A stretch of 6,824 nt of DNA from Staphylothermus sp. (lineage in GTDB: Archaea; Thermoproteota; Thermoprotei_A; Sulfolobales; Desulfurococcaceae): positions 1-6,824 of the forward strand of contig JAGHDU010000116.1 in the NCBI GenBank assembly GCA_021159785.1. Direction: 5' to 3'. This document shows, piece by piece, positions 5,233 through 6,824 of the stretch (position 1 is its first letter; each line of letters begins with the position of its first letter). Made by a program: the position numbers and the translations under genes. Below the pieces are notes generated by a model that made no database searches, had not been told where the DNA came from, and was given only the letters and a program-made list of their open reading frames with translations.

Positions 5233-6414
5233 GTGGCATTGGTTCTCAAAATGGCTTTTGCAAGCACTTATCCACCTACACATTGTGGTGTCGGAGAGTA
5301 TACTAGAATGCTTGTTATTGCTTTAAAAAGTTTGTATCCAAAGATTAACGCTTTTGTTCTTTCCGATAAACGTGGTGGTGGGGAAAGGTTTGACGAACTA
5401 GCAAATGTTTATGTTTATCCGAGTTTTGAGCATGAGGAATTGAGTTATAGAGAGCTTTTGAATAATTTATCCCGTATTGATGGAGTGGATATTTTACATA
5501 TTCAACATGAATACGGGATATTTGGGAGACATAATGGTATTGTTGAAGCAATTGAAGAAGCCAAAAAGGAAAAGTTGGTTAAGAAAGTAGTTATTACTAT
5601 GCATACAGTTGATCATCCCTATACGCTGAGGAGTGGAACACTGGAGTTTCAGAGACAATTAAATAAATTCGATATAATAACAGTACATAGTCCTTTACAG
5701 GAATTTGAATTGATACAACAAGGAATAGAACCATCCAAAATTATTAAAATCCCACATGGAACATTTCTCAATCCTTATTTATGGATGCCTAGGTTCAAAC
5801 TAGCAGAAGTTCTTGGCATCAAAGAAGAACAACTACTTGGCTTCATAATAGGCGTTCCTGGTTTTATTAGACAGGATAAGGGATTAGATCTATTAATTAA
5901 GGCTATTAAGCCCTTAATGACCGATAGCGATTATACTGTTATAGTCGCTGGAGAGGTAAGAGATCCTAATTTAAAGAAAGAAGTCGAGGAAATGGTTGAA
6001 AACGGCCCTAATTTATTGCTTATTGAAAGATACTTGTCCAATGAAGAGATCTTGAAACTTGTTGCCTTAGTTGATGCAGTGGTTTTACCCTATAGAGATA
6101 GACTAGCATCTTATTCTGTTTCTGGAATTCTCCATTTATCTATGGGTGGATTAAAACCAATAATTGGTACACGTGCACCAAGACTAATAGAGTTATATCA
6201 ACATGCGCCATGCATGACTGTTCCAGTGAGGAACCCTAGCGAGCTTGCTAGGAAGATTAAGTGGTTAAGACAAAACTATGATGTTGCAATTGCTTATATG
6301 AGTCAAATGTATAGTTATGCTGTAAGAACAGAATGGCATAGAATAGCGAGAAGACACCTAGCAGTGTATGCTTACTTGTTAGGTATTGCAAGAACAGAGT
6401 TGGTGAGTGATTAA
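5233..6414 (+). CDS. GT-B fold glycosyltransferase, family-4 type
   Basis: Transfers a sugar from an activated donor to a lipid, glycan or small-molecule acceptor at the cytoplasmic side; donor and acceptor are not readable from sequence. The 393-residue length is usual. The N-terminal half carries STYPPTHCGVGEYT (11-24), the glycine-rich acceptor-side loop, and LHIQHEYGIFG (88-98). PHG (174-176) marks the hinge before the C-terminal domain. That domain has GFIRQDKGLDLLIKA (210-224), then the nucleotide-sugar region LPYRDRLASYSVSGILHLSMG (285-305) and GLKPIIG (306-312). The two glutamates of the classic EX7E motif are not evident; an S-x-S-G segment (295-298) occupies that place, as I recall for some members of the family. 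GTG 5233 is preferred because GAGAGGTG ends four bases upstream; ATG 5251 is an internal alternative that keeps all motifs. The next gene starts three bases after the stop. Confidence 0.9.
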   Translation: MALVLKMAFASTYPPTHCGVGEYTRMLVIALKSLYPKINAFVLSDKRGGGERFDELANVYVYPSFEHEELSYRELLNNLSRIDGVDILHIQHEYGIFGRHNGIVEAIEEAKKEKLVKKVVITMHTVDHPYTLRSGTLEFQRQLNKFDIITVHSPLQEFELIQQGIEPSKIIKIPHGTFLNPYLWMPRFKLAEVLGIKEEQLLGFIIGVPGFIRQDKGLDLLIKAIKPLMTDSDYTVIVAGEVRDPNLKKEVEEMVENGPNLLLIERYLSNEEILKLVALVDAVVLPYRDRLASYSVSGILHLSMGGLKPIIGTRAPRLIELYQHAPCMTVPVRNPSELARKIKWLRQNYDVAIAYMSQMYSYAVRTEWHRIARRHLAVYAYLLGIARTELVSD

Positions 6415-6417
6415 ATA

Positions 6418-6824
6418 TTGAGCGATCCAAGTGGATACTTTGCCGAAAAATATGTTGATGAACTAGATTATGCTCTTTCATACATTCATAGTATCGATGG
6501 ATTCCTGGTAAAGCTTGGAACAATTGTTCATGAACTTGAAGATATATGTAAAGATAGTGAAGAATGTAATGTACACAGCATTATAAAAGAAATACTTATG
6601 CATCCCAAATTAAGAAAAAGTCTTTCGAGTTTCTCATGTTATACTGGAGAAATAGTTGAAATGATTAATTCTGATCCAAGACACAAGGTTTTAAGGAAAT
6701 ACGTGAACATATTAAAAGAATCCTTGGAGCAAATAGAGTGCGTCAAAAAGGGTAGAGGTGTTTCTGTACATACACCCGAGGCATTATGGGTTAAAGAAAG
6801 AAAGGAAAAAGAATATCATACCGA
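6418..6824 (+). CDS. Unrecognised soluble protein, partial (runs off the window end)
   Basis: An open frame from TTG 6418 continues without a stop for 135 codons to the last base, so the C-terminus is missing. I do not recognise a family. The visible part is mainly charged helix with no membrane span or signal peptide. It begins MSDPSGYFAEKYVDELDYAL and contains four cysteines (44, 50, 74, 108), a possible but unproven metal or disulfide set. The final stretch (about 122-131, LWVKERKEKE) is strongly charged. It starts three bases after the glycosyltransferase stop. The sequence GGTGAGTGAT across the end of that gene gives a GTGAT binding site (6407-6411) six bases before the TTG, so the two are very likely translated from one mRNA. 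The coding call rests on length, binding site and coupling; a role linked to the glycosyltransferase is inference from position only. Confidence 0.8.
   Translation, partial: MSDPSGYFAEKYVDELDYALSYIHSIDGFLVKLGTIVHELEDICKDSEECNVHSIIKEILMHPKLRKSLSSFSCYTGEIVEMINSDPRHKVLRKYVNILKESLEQIECVKKGRGVSVHTPEALWVKERKEKEYHT

Noticed and set aside
5345..5551. Reverse-strand frames inside the glycosyltransferase, priL, PAP2-like and secreted-protein genes
   Set aside because: They lie opposite well-supported genes, have unnatural composition and no start signals; they are shadow frames.
6257..6523. Minus-strand frame across the glycosyltransferase end and the next gene
   Set aside because: It overlaps two plus-strand genes that are coupled and have good start sites, and its product has no recognisable motif.

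Overview
The window looks like chromosome from a hyperthermophilic crenarchaeon, most likely of the Desulfurococcales and Staphylothermus-like. The signs are an archaeal/eukaryotic-type primase large subunit, AT-rich coding sequence with heavy use of ATA and AGA/AGG codons, frequent GTG and TTG starts, archaeal GGTGAT-type ribosome binding sites, and GC-rich islands confined to non-coding DNA. The genus is inferred from general character, not from a match. I see no mobile element, CRISPR array, tRNA or rRNA, so this is ordinary core and lineage-specific chromosome.

Left block, + strand (about 20-2323): a candidate C/D box guide sRNA sits just ahead of priL, the iron-sulfur subunit of DNA primase. 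It is followed by a multi-spanning membrane protein with PAP2-phosphatase-like motifs and by a small DUF488 protein. The three genes are spaced 55 and 30 nt apart and may be co-transcribed.

Middle block, - strand (5105-2324): an RNA m5C methyltransferase of the NOL1/NOP2/Sun family with a NusB-like N-terminal domain lies upstream of an unrecognised, heavily glycosylatable, membrane-anchored extracytoplasmic protein. That protein's stop codon abuts the DUF488 stop codon with no bases between. The 238-nt gap between the two minus-strand genes holds a GC-rich island (about 65% G+C by hand count) that folds into a long hairpin, a C/D-like box set, AT-rich promoter-like sequence, and a 5' leader hairpin directly next to the ribosome binding site of the secreted-protein gene.

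Right block, + strand (5233-6824): diverging from the methyltransferase across a 127-bp intergenic region with one near-symmetric TATA element is a family-4-type glycosyltransferase. A tightly coupled, unrecognised, Cys-containing gene follows it and runs off the window end.

The genes cover DNA replication priming, RNA modification, glycosylation and envelope functions, and I see no single pathway joining them. A link between the glycosyltransferase and the sequon-rich surface protein is only a possibility. The parts most worth checking are the candidate non-coding RNAs and the three proteins I cannot assign: 1271-1846 (loosely assigned only), 2324-3514 and 6418-6824.
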